Counted from the first letter of the stretch, positions 19,337 through 27,941 are shown. The stretch is 64,000 nucleotides of DNA from Cardiobacterium sp. Marseille-Q4385 (GCF_916618745.1 NZ_OU745373.1:1812501-1876500), one strand, 5' to 3'. Numbers and translations are program-made. The notes: generated from the sequence alone by a model not told the origin.

Positions 19337-19957
19337 TTACCGATTATGTTCTTTGAAGGCGATGCCGAGCCCTTGCAGGTAGGCAACGAGCGCGTCCATT
19401 TCGGTTTTGTCTTTGAGTGCTTCGTCCACGCTGTCAATGTCCGCCTGGGTGTAGGGTTCGCCCAGTTTGATTTTGGTGCGGATACTCGCCTTGGTAAGTT
19501 CGACGTTGGCCGGACGCTTGTTCAGCCACGGGTAGGCGGGCATATTGGATTCAAGCACAACGCTGCGCGGATCGGTGAGGTGTTTGTGGTGCCAGTCATC
19601 GCCATATTTACCGCCAACGCGGGCGAGATCCGGGCCGGTGCGTTTGCTGCCCCACTGGAAGGGGCGGTCGTACATGCTTTCTTCGGCGACGGAGTAGTGA
19701 CCGTAGCGCTCAGTTTCCCAGCGGAAGGGACGGATCATCTGCGAGTGGCAACCGTAGCAGCCTTCGCGCACGTAGATATTGAAACCGGCAAGGCGCAGCG
19801 GTTCATAGGGTTTGACGTAGCCGTCTTTAGGATGCATCTGGTCGTCAAAGAACAACGGCACGATTTGCACCAAGCCGCCCCAGATGACGGCAAAGAAGGT
19901 GAGGAGGCCGAGGATGACGACGCTTTTTTCGACGCGTTCGTGGCTCATGATGTTCAT
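19337..19957 (-). CDS. ccoO: Cytochrome c oxidase cbb3-type, subunit II (monoheme)
   Basis: A membrane-anchored monoheme cytochrome c of the cbb3 oxidase. The 206-residue protein has an N-terminal anchor (VVILGLLTFFAVIWGGLVQIVPLFF) and the heme motif CYGCHSQMIRPFRWETERYG, conserved in CcoO. WGSKRTGPDLARVGGKY and NMPAYPWL around the Met ligand also fit the family. AAGGAAGG precedes the ATG; a second ATG lies three codons in. Second gene of the operon. Confidence 0.96.
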   Translation of the reverse strand: MNIMSHERVEKSVVILGLLTFFAVIWGGLVQIVPLFFDDQMHPKDGYVKPYEPLRLAGFNIYVREGCYGCHSQMIRPFRWETERYGHYSVAEESMYDRPFQWGSKRTGPDLARVGGKYGDDWHHKHLTDPRSVVLESNMPAYPWLNKRPANVELTKASIRTKIKLGEPYTQADIDSVDEALKDKTEMDALVAYLQGLGIAFKEHNR

Positions 19958-19971
19958 GTGGTGTTCCTTCC

Positions 19972-21393
19972 TTATGCGGGTTGGGCTTCGAGGGTGGTAA
20001 CGGGCTGGGTTTTCGCACCGAAGGCGGTTTTCCAGCAGTTATAGGCCATCAGGCAGACGCCGCTCAGGAAGAAGCAGCCACCGAGGAAGCGGACAAAGAA
20101 GAAGATGTATTTTTTGCTGAGGATTTCCACAAAGGTGTAGGTGAGGGTACCGTCGGGGTAGGTCTCGCGCCACAGGAGTCCTTCCATGATGCCCGCGACC
20201 CACATGGAGGTGACATAGAGCACGATGCCGATGGTCGCCAGCCAGAAGTGAATGAAGATGAGGCGGGTAGAGTGCATCTCGGTCTTGCCGTAGAGACGCG
20301 GCAGCATGTGGTAGATGGAGCCGATGGTGATCATCGCCACCCAGCCGAGCGCACCGGAGTGGACGTGGCCGACGGTCCATTCGGTGTAGTGCGACAGTGC
20401 ATTCACTTCTTTGATGGCCATCATCGGGCCTTCAAAGGTGCTCATGCCATAGAAGGACAGAGCAACAAAGAGGAAGCGGATGATGGGGTCGGTGACGAGT
20501 TTGTTCCAGGCGCCGGAGAGGGTCATGATGCCGTTGATCATGCCGCCCCAAGAGGGTACCCAGAGGATGACGGAGAAGGCCATGCCCAGCGATTGCGTCC
20601 AGTCCGGCAGGGCGGTGTAGTGCAGGTGGTGCGGGCCAGCCCACATATAGATGGAGATAAGTGCCCAGAAGTGGACGATGGAGAGACGGTAGGAGTAAAT
20701 CGGGCGTCCCGCCTGTTTGGGCACGAAGTAGTACATCATGCCGAGGAAGGCGGCAGTGAGGAAGAAGCCAACGGCATTGTGACCGTACCACCATTGCGCC
20801 ATGGCATCAACCGCGCCGGAATAGACCGGGTAGGAATGCAGCCAGTCAATCGGCAGGGCGAGGTTGTTGAAGATGTGCAACACGGCGACGGCGATGATGT
20901 AAGCGCCATAGAACCACAAGCCGACGTAGATATGTTTTTCCTTACGCTTGCCGATGGTGCAGAAGAAGACATAACCGTAAACGACCCAGACAACGGCGAG
21001 GAGAACGTCCAGCAACCAAGGCAGCTCGGCGTATTCCTTGCTTTGCGAATAACCGAACATATAGCTGAGGACACCCAGTACCAAGACTGCCTGGTAGCCG
21101 TAGAAGGTGAAGGCGGCGAGCTTGTCGGAGATGAGGCGTACACCGCAGGTGCGCTGCACGATGTAGTAGGAGGTGGCAAAAAGCGCGTTACCACCGAAGG
21201 CGAAAATAACGCCGCTGGTGTGCACCGGGCGCAGTCGGCCATAGGACAGGATGTCGATGCCGCCGAAGAGTGTCGGCCAGCGTAATTGTGCAGCAATGAT
21301 TACACCTACCAGCATACCGATGATGGCAAAGAGGATTGCCGCCCAGGTAAATTGCCGTACCACACGGTAGTTATAGGTTGTATCCGTAGTCAT
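19972..21393 (-). CDS. ccoN: Cytochrome c oxidase cbb3-type, catalytic subunit I
   Basis: The heme-copper oxidase catalytic subunit reduces O2 and pumps protons at low oxygen. It has about 473 residues and about twelve membrane spans. Metal ligands include the histidines of HTSGVIFAFGGNALFATSYY, of the Cu-B region (WWYGHNAVGFFLTAAFLGMMYYFVPK and GPHHLHYT) and of EWTVGHVHSGALGWV. ATG 21393 is preferred over an upstream in-frame ATG at 21420, because GATGAGG lies upstream of it and MTTDTTYNYRVVRQF is a normal CcoN start. It heads ccoNOQP. Confidence 0.96.
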   Translation of the reverse strand: MTTDTTYNYRVVRQFTWAAILFAIIGMLVGVIIAAQLRWPTLFGGIDILSYGRLRPVHTSGVIFAFGGNALFATSYYIVQRTCGVRLISDKLAAFTFYGYQAVLVLGVLSYMFGYSQSKEYAELPWLLDVLLAVVWVVYGYVFFCTIGKRKEKHIYVGLWFYGAYIIAVAVLHIFNNLALPIDWLHSYPVYSGAVDAMAQWWYGHNAVGFFLTAAFLGMMYYFVPKQAGRPIYSYRLSIVHFWALISIYMWAGPHHLHYTALPDWTQSLGMAFSVILWVPSWGGMINGIMTLSGAWNKLVTDPIIRFLFVALSFYGMSTFEGPMMAIKEVNALSHYTEWTVGHVHSGALGWVAMITIGSIYHMLPRLYGKTEMHSTRLIFIHFWLATIGIVLYVTSMWVAGIMEGLLWRETYPDGTLTYTFVEILSKKYIFFFVRFLGGCFFLSGVCLMAYNCWKTAFGAKTQPVTTLEAQPA

Positions 21394-21698
21394 CAGGATT
21401 ACCTCATCTCGATTATTCAATTACCAATAATTAGAAATCCGGCAAGCCGGATATTGGGTATCAGAATAGCATTCCGGCGCAATATTAACAATCGTCAAGA
21501 CGGATTTTTTCGGTGCTAACCTGCGGTTATTTAAAGAATAAAGACAGGTAGAGTTCTATTTAGGATTTCTTTTTTAGATATGCTGAAATCAAGAATGACG
21601 ATGATGAATTTAATATCACCTTATATGCGCTTTTGTTGCATATATGGATTCTTTATGCCATTTCGGATAATTCCGCCATTTTTTGCGGACATGTCTTA
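21394..21698. other. Upstream region of ccoN, no gene
   Basis: AT-rich intergenic DNA. The minus strand carries TTGAC-N4-GTTAA at 21485-21498, an imperfect match to the FNR/ANR box (TTGAT-N4-ATCAA) that often controls cbb3 operons. The -10 spacing is poor, so this is only a candidate. No other structure was recognised before the IS5 copy at 21699. Confidence 0.3.
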
Positions 21699-21706
21699 GA
21701 GCGTGT

Positions 21707-22231
21707 TCATAGTCTTCGTAGCAGGACTCCCAAGAAAGCCAAAGCTACCATTTGCAGACTGGTACTCAACTTACGCTCGCAGTTTTTCCAAAGCCGTCTG
21801 TTCTTTTCCAACCAGGAAAAACTGCGCTCGACTACCCATCGCTTTGGCAATACCGCAAAGCGGTGTAATTCGTTTCGTTTGGCAATCTCTACCTCCGCAC
21901 CAATCAACTCCTGTACTGACGAAGCAAATGCCTTACCCGTGTAACCACCGTCAGCAAGGATTTTTTGTACCGCCCCAAGATTATCCCGCCCACGTTCCAA
22001 TGCTAGCAGGCAGCCTTTTCTATCCGTAACATCCGCCGTCGTTACCGCAAGCGCATGCGGCAAACCCTGCGTGTCAACCGCTATATGCCGCTTGATACCG
22101 CTAACCTTCTTGCCCGCATCGTAGCCTTTTTCCATGGCGGTATCCGTGTTCTTCACACTCTGCGCATCAATAATCAGGAAAGTGGTTGCTTCATGATGCC
22201 CCTGCTTGCGGCGCTCCGCAACTACCTGATT
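21707..22231 (-). CDS. IS5-family transposase orfB (copy C)
   Basis: The catalytic DDE half. It is read in the +1 frame after the A7 run at 22230-22236: NQVVAERRKQG, then FLIIDAQSVKNTD (first Asp), GYDAGKKVSGIKRHIAVDTQG, LADGGYTGKAF (second Asp) and KRWVVERSFSWLEKNRRLW (catalytic Glu region). An internal ATG at 22156 (MKNTDTAMEKGYD) would start after the first Asp, so productive transposase needs the orfA-orfB frameshift or transcript slippage. Confidence 0.85.
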   Translation of the reverse strand, partial: NQVVAERRKQGHHEATTFLIIDAQSVKNTDTAMEKGYDAGKKVSGIKRHIAVDTQGLPHALAVTTADVTDRKGCLLALERGRDNLGAVQKILADGGYTGKAFASSVQELIGAEVEIAKRNELHRFAVLPKRWVVERSFSWLEKNRRLWKNCERKLSTSLQMVALAFLGVLLRRL

Positions 22232-22499
22232 TTTTTAATGCTTCCTCAAGGATGCTGATGCCACTCTCGCGTGGCTCAGTCCATCTCTGGAAGTAGGAAT
22301 GCACGGTGCGCCATTTGGGGAAATCGCCCGGCAAAGCGCGCCAGGAGCAGCCAGTGCGTTGCAGGTAGAGAATGGCACAAAAGACATCGTACAAGTCCAC
22401 CTGACGTGGCGCTGTGCGTTTACGGGCACTTTCCAGCAGGGGGAGGAGAGGCGCAAATTGCTCGCGACTGATATCGCTTGGGTAGGTTTTTCTGTTCAT
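22191..22499 (-). CDS. IS5-family transposase orfA (copy C)
   Basis: A 102-residue N-terminal half, nearly identical to the orfA of copies B and D (MNRKTYPSDISREQFAPLLPLLESARKRTAPRQVDLYDVF). It ends shortly after LEEALKK, encoded at the A7 run where a +1 shift (or loss of one A in the transcript) joins it to orfB. Binding of the terminal repeats is the expected role of this half. Confidence 0.88.
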   Translation of the reverse strand: MNRKTYPSDISREQFAPLLPLLESARKRTAPRQVDLYDVFCAILYLQRTGCSWRALPGDFPKWRTVHSYFQRWTEPRESGISILEEALKKSGSCGAPQAGAS

Positions 22500-22599
22500 G
22501 CCGATAGTTTACAGCAGAGGCTGAGACAATGAACACGTTCTTATGCTGCTTCTCCGGCAGTAACACCCTATCGCCGGCACTGCCGTCTGCCGGAAGACG

Positions 22600-22625
22600 T
22601 AAAAAAAGCAGACGCCCGGTCTGCC
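22600..22625 (-). terminator. Terminator of the carboxylesterase gene
   Basis: GCAGAC / GTCTGC hairpin with a five-base loop; on the minus strand it is followed by seven U. It lies 32 bases past the stop codon. Confidence 0.8.
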
Positions 22626-22656
22626 TTTTAAATAAAGATGGATACCGCCTGGTGGT

Positions 22657-23310
22657 TCAGTAACCCCGCTCGTGCAGCCATTCGGCGATATCGGCGATTT
22701 GTGGCGGGCAGACTTGGTGCTGCATCGGGTAGTCGTGCCACTGCGGCGCGTAGCCTTTGTGTTTCAGTTGTTCGTGCGCGAGTCTGCCGAGGCGGTAGGG
22801 GACGACGGGGTCTTGCGTACCGTGCATTTGCAGGATAGGCGGGCAGTGGTCACAGTCAGCGGCCGGAGTGTTGGCGGCGTCGGCAAGGTAGGTGGAAAGG
22901 GCGAGGATGCCGCCGCAAGGGTGACGCAGGCCGTGATAGAGCGCGATGACGCCGCCCTGCGAGAAGCCCGCGTAGAGGATGTGGTCGGCGGGAATGCCTT
23001 GCGCCTGTTCTTCAGCGGCGATCGCGGCAATGGCAGCGGCACTGTCTTTGATGGCGGCGAGATCTTCGTCGGCGGGGTTGAAGTCGAAACTTTTGATGTC
23101 GTACCAGCCGCGCATGTTCATGCTGTTGTTGACGGTGATCGGGCGCACGGGCGCATGTGGCAGGATGACGCGCGTGGTCGGGCGCAGTTCGAGTAGCGGG
23201 ATGACGGGGGCAAAGTCGTTGCCGTCCGCGCCGAGGCCGTGCAACCAGATAATGCTGTGTGTAGCGGTTTTTGCGGCGGGCAGCGTGATTCGGTCCGGGG
23301 CCTGTGTCAT
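22657..23310 (-). CDS. Phospholipase/carboxylesterase family alpha/beta hydrolase
   Basis: A 217-residue serine hydrolase of the YpfH/EstB-like carboxylesterase family. The nucleophile is in YAGFSQGG (S117), the acid in GTQDPVVP (D167) and the base in YPMQHQVCP (H198); IWLHGLGADGNDF is the oxyanion-side motif. It acts on short ester substrates in the cytoplasm; the physiological substrate is unknown. ATG 23310 (MTQAPDRITL) is preferred to one 19 codons upstream, since GGA precedes it and the extra residues are not family sequence. Divergent from lptM-lysA. Confidence 0.9.
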   Translation of the reverse strand: MTQAPDRITLPAAKTATHSIIWLHGLGADGNDFAPVIPLLELRPTTRVILPHAPVRPITVNNSMNMRGWYDIKSFDFNPADEDLAAIKDSAAAIAAIAAEEQAQGIPADHILYAGFSQGGVIALYHGLRHPCGGILALSTYLADAANTPAADCDHCPPILQMHGTQDPVVPYRLGRLAHEQLKHKGYAPQWHDYPMQHQVCPPQIADIAEWLHERGY

Positions 23311-23341
23311 AATTTTTTTCCTTTTTTCTGGATGTTTAGTG

Positions 23342-23449
23342 ATGCGCAGAGTGTGTTTTTTGGTCATTGTAGCGATTTTGTTTGCGGGTTGCGGGCAGAA
23401 GGGGCCGCTTTATTTGCCTGAACAGCAGGAGGCGTCTGATGCGCGCTGA
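23342..23449 (+). CDS. lptM: Small lipoprotein LptM (YifL-like)
   Basis: A 35-residue lipoprotein precursor: MRRVCFLVIVAILFAGC, with lipobox LFAGC, then GQKGPLYLPEQQ, the conserved LptM motif. LptM assists outer-membrane LPS translocon (LptD) maturation in enterobacteria. Location immediately before lysA is the conserved context of this family in many proteobacteria. Its end overlaps the lysA start by 11 bases. Mature length is only about 18 residues. Confidence 0.85.
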   Translation: MRRVCFLVIVAILFAGCGQKGPLYLPEQQEASDAR

Positions 23450-24686
23450 GTTTTTCTCCGGGGTGGACGAGCGCGGCTGTGTGGACGGGGTGTCGCTCGC
23501 GTCTTTGGCAGACGCCTTCGGCACGCCGCTGTATGTGTACCGCGCGGCGGCGATGCGTGCGGCATTGCGCGCCTATCACGCGCACGGTCTTGAGCGGCAG
23601 GTGGCGCTGTATTATGCGGTGAAGGCCAACAGCAATCTGGCTTTGCTGCGCCTCTTTGCTGAAGCGGGCACGGGTTTTGATATTGTCTCCGGCGGCGAGT
23701 TGGAACGCGTCCTGCGCGCCGGTGGTGCACCGTCCAGCGTGGTTTTTTCCGGCGTCGCCAAGTCGGATGCGGAAATCTCGCGCGCGCTCGCGGTCGGCAT
23801 CGGCTGTTTTAATGTGGAATCGCCCGCCGAGTTGCGGCGTCTGGCGGAGCTTGCCGCGTCTGCGGGCGTGATCGCGCCGGTGGCGTTGCGGGTGAATCCC
23901 GATGTGGATGCCGGGACGCATCCGTATATTTCGACTGGCCTGCGCGGCAACAAGTTCGGCGTGGCGATTGCGGATGCACCTGCGCTGTACCGCGAGGCGT
24001 TGCAACTGCCGTCGCTGAAAGTGGTCGGCGTCGGTGGTCATATCGGTTCGCAGATTCGCTCGATTGCGCCGTTCCTGGCGGCGATAGATTCGTTACTGCC
24101 GCTGGTGGACGCGCTGCTTGCCGAAGGGGCGCCGCTTGATCATCTCGATATGGGCGGTGGTCTGGGCATTGCCACGGAGGATGCGCCGGAGGTGCCATCA
24201 GCAGCGGATTTGTCGCGCGCGTTGTTGTCCCGCTTGGGCGATCGCCCGCTGCGCCTGTGTTTGCAGCCGGGGCGCTCGCTGGTTGGCAATGCGGGGCTGC
24301 TGCTGTCGCGGGTAGTGTTCACCAAAGCGCAGTCGGAGCGGCGCTTTTTGATGCTGGATGCAGCGATGAATGACTATATCCGTCCGGCGCTGTACCAGGT
24401 GCGGCCGACGATGCTGAATGTCAGCCGTCCATACGATGGGGCGGGGTTGATGGATGTGGTCGGACCGGTGTGCGAGACGGGCGACACCTTCGCGCGCGAT
24501 TTTCCGATTAACGGCGAACGCGGCGATTTGGTGGCAATTTGCGGCACGGGTGCCTACGGGTTTTCGATGGCGAGTTCTTATAATTCGCGCCCGCGTCCGG
24601 CAGAGGTGCTGATTGAGAACGGCAAGGCGCGCCTGATTCGCCGCCGTGAGTCGCTTGAGGATTTGTGGGCGCAGGAGATGTTATGA
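23439..24686 (+). CDS. lysA: Diaminopimelate decarboxylase
   Basis: A PLP enzyme making L-lysine from meso-diaminopimelate. The 415-residue fold-III protein shows the PLP lysine in YYAVKANSNLALL (K62), the Gly-rich phosphate site DMGGGLGI, GGHIGSQI, and the substrate region VGPVCETGDTFARD followed by GTGAYGFSMASSYNSRPRP. ATG 23439 is supported by AGGAGG at 23427-23432 and by the MRAEFFSGVDERG start; it lies inside the end of lptM. Followed by three 25-bp tandem repeats. Confidence 0.95.
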   Translation: MRAEFFSGVDERGCVDGVSLASLADAFGTPLYVYRAAAMRAALRAYHAHGLERQVALYYAVKANSNLALLRLFAEAGTGFDIVSGGELERVLRAGGAPSSVVFSGVAKSDAEISRALAVGIGCFNVESPAELRRLAELAASAGVIAPVALRVNPDVDAGTHPYISTGLRGNKFGVAIADAPALYREALQLPSLKVVGVGGHIGSQIRSIAPFLAAIDSLLPLVDALLAEGAPLDHLDMGGGLGIATEDAPEVPSAADLSRALLSRLGDRPLRLCLQPGRSLVGNAGLLLSRVVFTKAQSERRFLMLDAAMNDYIRPALYQVRPTMLNVSRPYDGAGLMDVVGPVCETGDTFARDFPINGERGDLVAICGTGAYGFSMASSYNSRPRPAEVLIENGKARLIRRRESLEDLWAQEML

Positions 24687-24690
24687 CGGC

Positions 24691-24765
24691 CGCCAAGCGG
24701 GATAAATACTGGGCTCGCCAAGCGGGGTAAAGACTGGGCTCGCCAAGCGGGATAAATACAGGGTT
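24691..24765 (+). repeat. Three tandem 25-bp repeats between lysA and leuC
   Basis: Units at 24691-24715, 24716-24740 and 24741-24765, each CGCCAAGCGGGATAAAT or a close variant, then one base and CTGGGCT/T. The same unit recurs at 57788, 58747 and seven times in 59057-59348, always on the same strand. It starts five bases after the lysA stop codon. Confidence 0.92.
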
Positions 24766-24800
24766 CTTCCCATTAGATAACAAGATAAGAAGGCTTTTTC

Positions 24801-26204
24801 ATGTCAGGGCAAACGTTATACGACAAGATTTGGCAGGCGCATGTGGTGCGCGAGGACGCAGGGCAGGTGCTGCTGTATATCGACCGGCATCTGATACACG
24901 AGGTGACCTCGCCGCAGCCGTTCGACGGTCTGCGCAAGGCAAAGCGCGCGCCGTGGCGTACCGCGTCGATTCAGGCGGTGCCGGATCATAATGTGCCGAC
25001 GCTGCACCCGGAACGCGGCATTGCCGACCCTGTCGCCCGCGCGCAGGTAGAAGCGCTGGAAAGGAATTGTGCCGAGTTTGGGGTGCGCCTGTTTGACCGC
25101 CTCGACAAGCGGCAGGGGATTGTCCATGTGGTCGGGCCGGAGCAGGGCCTGACCTTGCCTGGTATGACGTTGGTCTGCGGCGATTCGCATACCTCCACGC
25201 ATGGCGCGTTCGCCGCGCTGGCCTTCGGCATCGGCACGAGCGAAGTGGAACACGTCCTCGCCACGCAATGTCTGCCGCAGAAAAAGACGAAGGCGATGCG
25301 TATCCGCATCGAAGGCAAAATGCCCGCCGGCGTGTTCGCCAAGGATTTGATGCTGGCGGTCATCCGCACCATCGGCGCAGCGGGCGGCACGGGCTACACG
25401 CTGGAATTTGCCGGCAGTGCGGTACGGGCGCTGTCCATGGAAGGACGGATGACGATGTGCAACATGTCGATTGAGGCGGGTGCGCGCGCCGGACTGGTCG
25501 CGGTCGATGACACGACGGTGGACTTTCTGCGCGGGCGGCCTTTTGCGCCGCAGGGCGCGTTGTGGGATCAGGCGGAAGCATACTGGCGCACCCTGGTCAG
25601 CGACGCCGATGCCGTGTTCGACCGCGAAGTGCTGCTGGATGCGGCGGCGATTGCGCCGCAGGTGAGCTGGGGCACCTCGCCGGAAATGGTCATCGATGTC
25701 GGCGGCCATGTGCCACATCTTGATGACGCGCGCGACGCCAACCAGCGCGATGCCTACGCGCGCGCACTGGCCTACATGGGGCTGCGCGAGGGGCAGGCGA
25801 TTGACGACGTACCGCTGGATGCCGTCTTCATCGGCTCCTGCACCAATGCGCGCATTGAAGATTTGCGCGTTGCGGCGCAGATCGTCGCCGGCAAACGCGT
25901 GGCCAGCGGCATTGAAACGGCGCTGGTCGTGCCGGGTTCCGGGTTGGTAAAAGCACAAGCGGAAGCAGAAGGGTTGGATCGCATTTTTATGGAAGCAGGC
26001 TTTGAATGGCGTTCGCCCGGCTGCTCAATGTGCCTCGCCATGAACGCCGACCGCCTCAGTGCGGGTAAACGTTGCGCCTCCACCTCGAACCGCAACTTTG
26101 AAGGGCGGCAGGGACAGGGTGCGCGCACCCATCTGGTCAGCCCGGCGATGGCGGCAGCAGCAGCCGTGGCGGGGCATTTTGTTGATGTCAGGGAACTACT
26201 ATGA
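24801..26204 (+). CDS. leuC: 3-isopropylmalate dehydratase large subunit
   Basis: With LeuD it isomerises 2- to 3-isopropylmalate in leucine synthesis. The 467-residue aconitase-family protein binds a 4Fe-4S cluster through C347 (GSCTNARIED), C408 and C411 (CSMCLAMN). It begins MSGQTLYDKIWQAHVV and has VCGDSHTSTHGAFAALAFGIGTSEVEHVLATQ, a LeuC hallmark. Its stop overlaps the leuD ATG (4 bases). First gene of leuCDB; leuA is not in the window. Confidence 0.97.
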   Translation: MSGQTLYDKIWQAHVVREDAGQVLLYIDRHLIHEVTSPQPFDGLRKAKRAPWRTASIQAVPDHNVPTLHPERGIADPVARAQVEALERNCAEFGVRLFDRLDKRQGIVHVVGPEQGLTLPGMTLVCGDSHTSTHGAFAALAFGIGTSEVEHVLATQCLPQKKTKAMRIRIEGKMPAGVFAKDLMLAVIRTIGAAGGTGYTLEFAGSAVRALSMEGRMTMCNMSIEAGARAGLVAVDDTTVDFLRGRPFAPQGALWDQAEAYWRTLVSDADAVFDREVLLDAAAIAPQVSWGTSPEMVIDVGGHVPHLDDARDANQRDAYARALAYMGLREGQAIDDVPLDAVFIGSCTNARIEDLRVAAQIVAGKRVASGIETALVVPGSGLVKAQAEAEGLDRIFMEAGFEWRSPGCSMCLAMNADRLSAGKRCASTSNRNFEGRQGQGARTHLVSPAMAAAAAVAGHFVDVRELL

Positions 26205-26827
26205 AAGCATTCACCACCGAAAGCGGCATACTCGCTCCGCTCTACCGCAGCAATATCGACACCGACGCGATCTTGCCGAAGCAATACCTGAAACTCATCA
26301 CAAAAAGCGGCTTCGGCCAGTACCTCTTTGACGACTGGCGCTATCTGCCTGACCGTGCACCCAACCCCGCCTTCGTGCTGAACGAAACGCGCTACCAGGG
26401 CGCAAAATTCCTGCTTGCCGGGGCAAATTTCGGCTGCGGCTCCTCGCGCGAACACGCGGTATGGGCGCTGGACGAATACGGCTTCCGCGCGGTGATTGCG
26501 CCATCATTCGGCGACATCTTTTACAGCAACTGCTTCAAAAACGGCGTCCTGCCCGCGCAAGTGGAAGAAGCCACCGCCGAAGCACTGTTTGCCGCGACGC
26601 AGGCGGCGGAAGCGGTAGAAATTACCGTCGATCTGGACGCACAGCGGATACACTGCGGCGCGAACAGCTACCTGTTCACCGTGGACGATTTCCGCAAACA
26701 CGCGCTCTACTACGGGTTAGATGACATCGGCCAGACCCTGCAACACGCCGCCGACATCCGTGCATTTGAAGAGCGGCATAAACAGCGGTTTCCGTGGTTA
26801 TACGCGGGTCATTCTGAGGAAAATTGA
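26201..26827 (+). CDS. leuD: 3-isopropylmalate dehydratase small subunit
   Basis: The small swivel-domain subunit of isopropylmalate isomerase. It has 208 residues with NIDTDAILPKQYLK near the N-terminus and the substrate-binding loop ANFGCGSSREHAVWAL. AFxxIFYSNCFKNGVLP-type sequence (APSFGDIFYSNCFKNGVLP) follows. ATGA overlap with leuC implies coupling. Followed by leuB after a GAGG site that overlaps its stop. Confidence 0.97.
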   Translation: MKAFTTESGILAPLYRSNIDTDAILPKQYLKLITKSGFGQYLFDDWRYLPDRAPNPAFVLNETRYQGAKFLLAGANFGCGSSREHAVWALDEYGFRAVIAPSFGDIFYSNCFKNGVLPAQVEEATAEALFAATQAAEAVEITVDLDAQRIHCGANSYLFTVDDFRKHALYYGLDDIGQTLQHAADIRAFEERHKQRFPWLYAGHSEEN

Positions 26828-26838
26828 GGATATATATT

Positions 26839-27924
26839 ATGAAGAACATCTTGTTACTCCCTGGCGACGGCATCGGCCCGGAAATCATGGCAGAAGCGGA
26901 AAAAGTGCTGCGCCTCTTGCAAGAACGCGCCGGGCTGGCTGTAACCCTCGATACCGCCCTGCTTGGCGGCTGCGCGGTGGATGCCAGCGGCGAACCGTAT
27001 CCGCCGGAAACCCGCGCCAAAGCGCGCGCGGCTGATGCCGTACTGCTCGCCTGCGTCGGCGGGCCAAAATGGGACAACCTGCCGCGTTCTCAACGACCGG
27101 AAACCGGACTGCTCGCCATCCGTGCCGACCTCGGCCTGTTTGCCAACCTGCGTCCGGCACGGGTACTGGACACCCTCGTCGAACGTTCCTCACTCAAAGC
27201 CGAACTCGTGCGCGGGCTGGACATCCTCATCGTGCGCGAACTCACCGGCGGCATCTACTTCGGGCAGCCGCGCGGCCTGGGGCAAAACGACGCCGGCGAA
27301 CGCGAGGGTTACAACACCCTGCGTTACAGCGAAAGCGAAGTGCGCCGCATCGCGCGCGTCGCCTTCACCGCCGCCCAGGGACGGCAAAAACGCCTCTGTT
27401 CCATCGATAAAATGAACGTGCTGGAAAGCTCGCAACTATGGCGCGACATCGTTACCGAAACCGCTGCCGACTTCCCTGATGTGACCCTCACGCATTTACT
27501 CGTGGATAACGCCGCCATGCAACTGGTGCGCAACCCGCAACAATTCGATGTTATCGTCACCGGCAATCTTTTCGGCGACATCCTTTCCGACGAAGCCTCG
27601 CAACTGACCGGCTCTATCGGCCTCTTGCCATCCGCCTCCCTGCGCGAAGACGGCGTCGGCCTGTTTGAGCCCGTGCACGGTTCCGCGCCCGATATTGCTG
27701 GGAAAGGCATTGCTAACCCGTATGCCATGCTGCTTTCGCTCGCCATGCTCTTGCGTCACAGCCTGCACGACGAAAAACACGCCCGCCTGATTGAGGCAGC
27801 TGTAGAAAACAGCATCGCTGCCGGGGTGCGCAGCGCCGATCTTGTTGCAGCCGGGCAACAATCTTCCGGCACCGCCGCTATCGGTGATGCCGTGTGTCGC
27901 TATCTTGCGACAGAATTGCCATGA
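26839..27924 (+). CDS. leuB: 3-isopropylmalate dehydrogenase
   Basis: It oxidatively decarboxylates 3-isopropylmalate with NAD. The 361-residue protein begins MKNILLLPGDGIGPEIMAEA and contains the Glu/Arg substrate region LFANLRPARV, RELTGGIYFGQPRG, the Tyr/Lys motif, the metal site VTGNLFGDILSDEASQ and EPVHGSAPDIAGKGIANP. ATG 26839 is preferred over a TTG at 26824, because GAGG (26826-26829) is nine bases upstream. Last gene of leuCDB. Confidence 0.97.
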   Translation: MKNILLLPGDGIGPEIMAEAEKVLRLLQERAGLAVTLDTALLGGCAVDASGEPYPPETRAKARAADAVLLACVGGPKWDNLPRSQRPETGLLAIRADLGLFANLRPARVLDTLVERSSLKAELVRGLDILIVRELTGGIYFGQPRGLGQNDAGEREGYNTLRYSESEVRRIARVAFTAAQGRQKRLCSIDKMNVLESSQLWRDIVTETAADFPDVTLTHLLVDNAAMQLVRNPQQFDVIVTGNLFGDILSDEASQLTGSIGLLPSASLREDGVGLFEPVHGSAPDIAGKGIANPYAMLLSLAMLLRHSLHDEKHARLIEAAVENSIAAGVRSADLVAAGQQSSGTAAIGDAVCRYLATELP

Positions 27925-27941
27925 ACTGTGGAAAAGATTAC

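Larger units (their letters stand above)
21699..22540 (-). mobile_element. IS5-family element, complete copy C
   Basis: An 842-bp element with inverted termini (GAGCGTGTTCATAGTC at the left; the complement of GAACGTGTTCATTGTC at the right). It is flanked on both sides by TTA (21696-21698 and 22541-22543), giving a 3-bp target duplication. orfA and orfB are both open and joined by an A7 frameshift site. It is the only apparently intact copy of the four in the window. Confidence 0.92.

Noticed and set aside
19981..21285. 434-codon plus-strand frame opposite ccoN
   Set aside because: Acidic, low-complexity antisense frame with no start signal; ccoN is certain.
24691..24765. Short direct repeats considered as a CRISPR array
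   Set aside because: Units are contiguous 25-bp tandem copies without spacers and there are no cas genes in the window.
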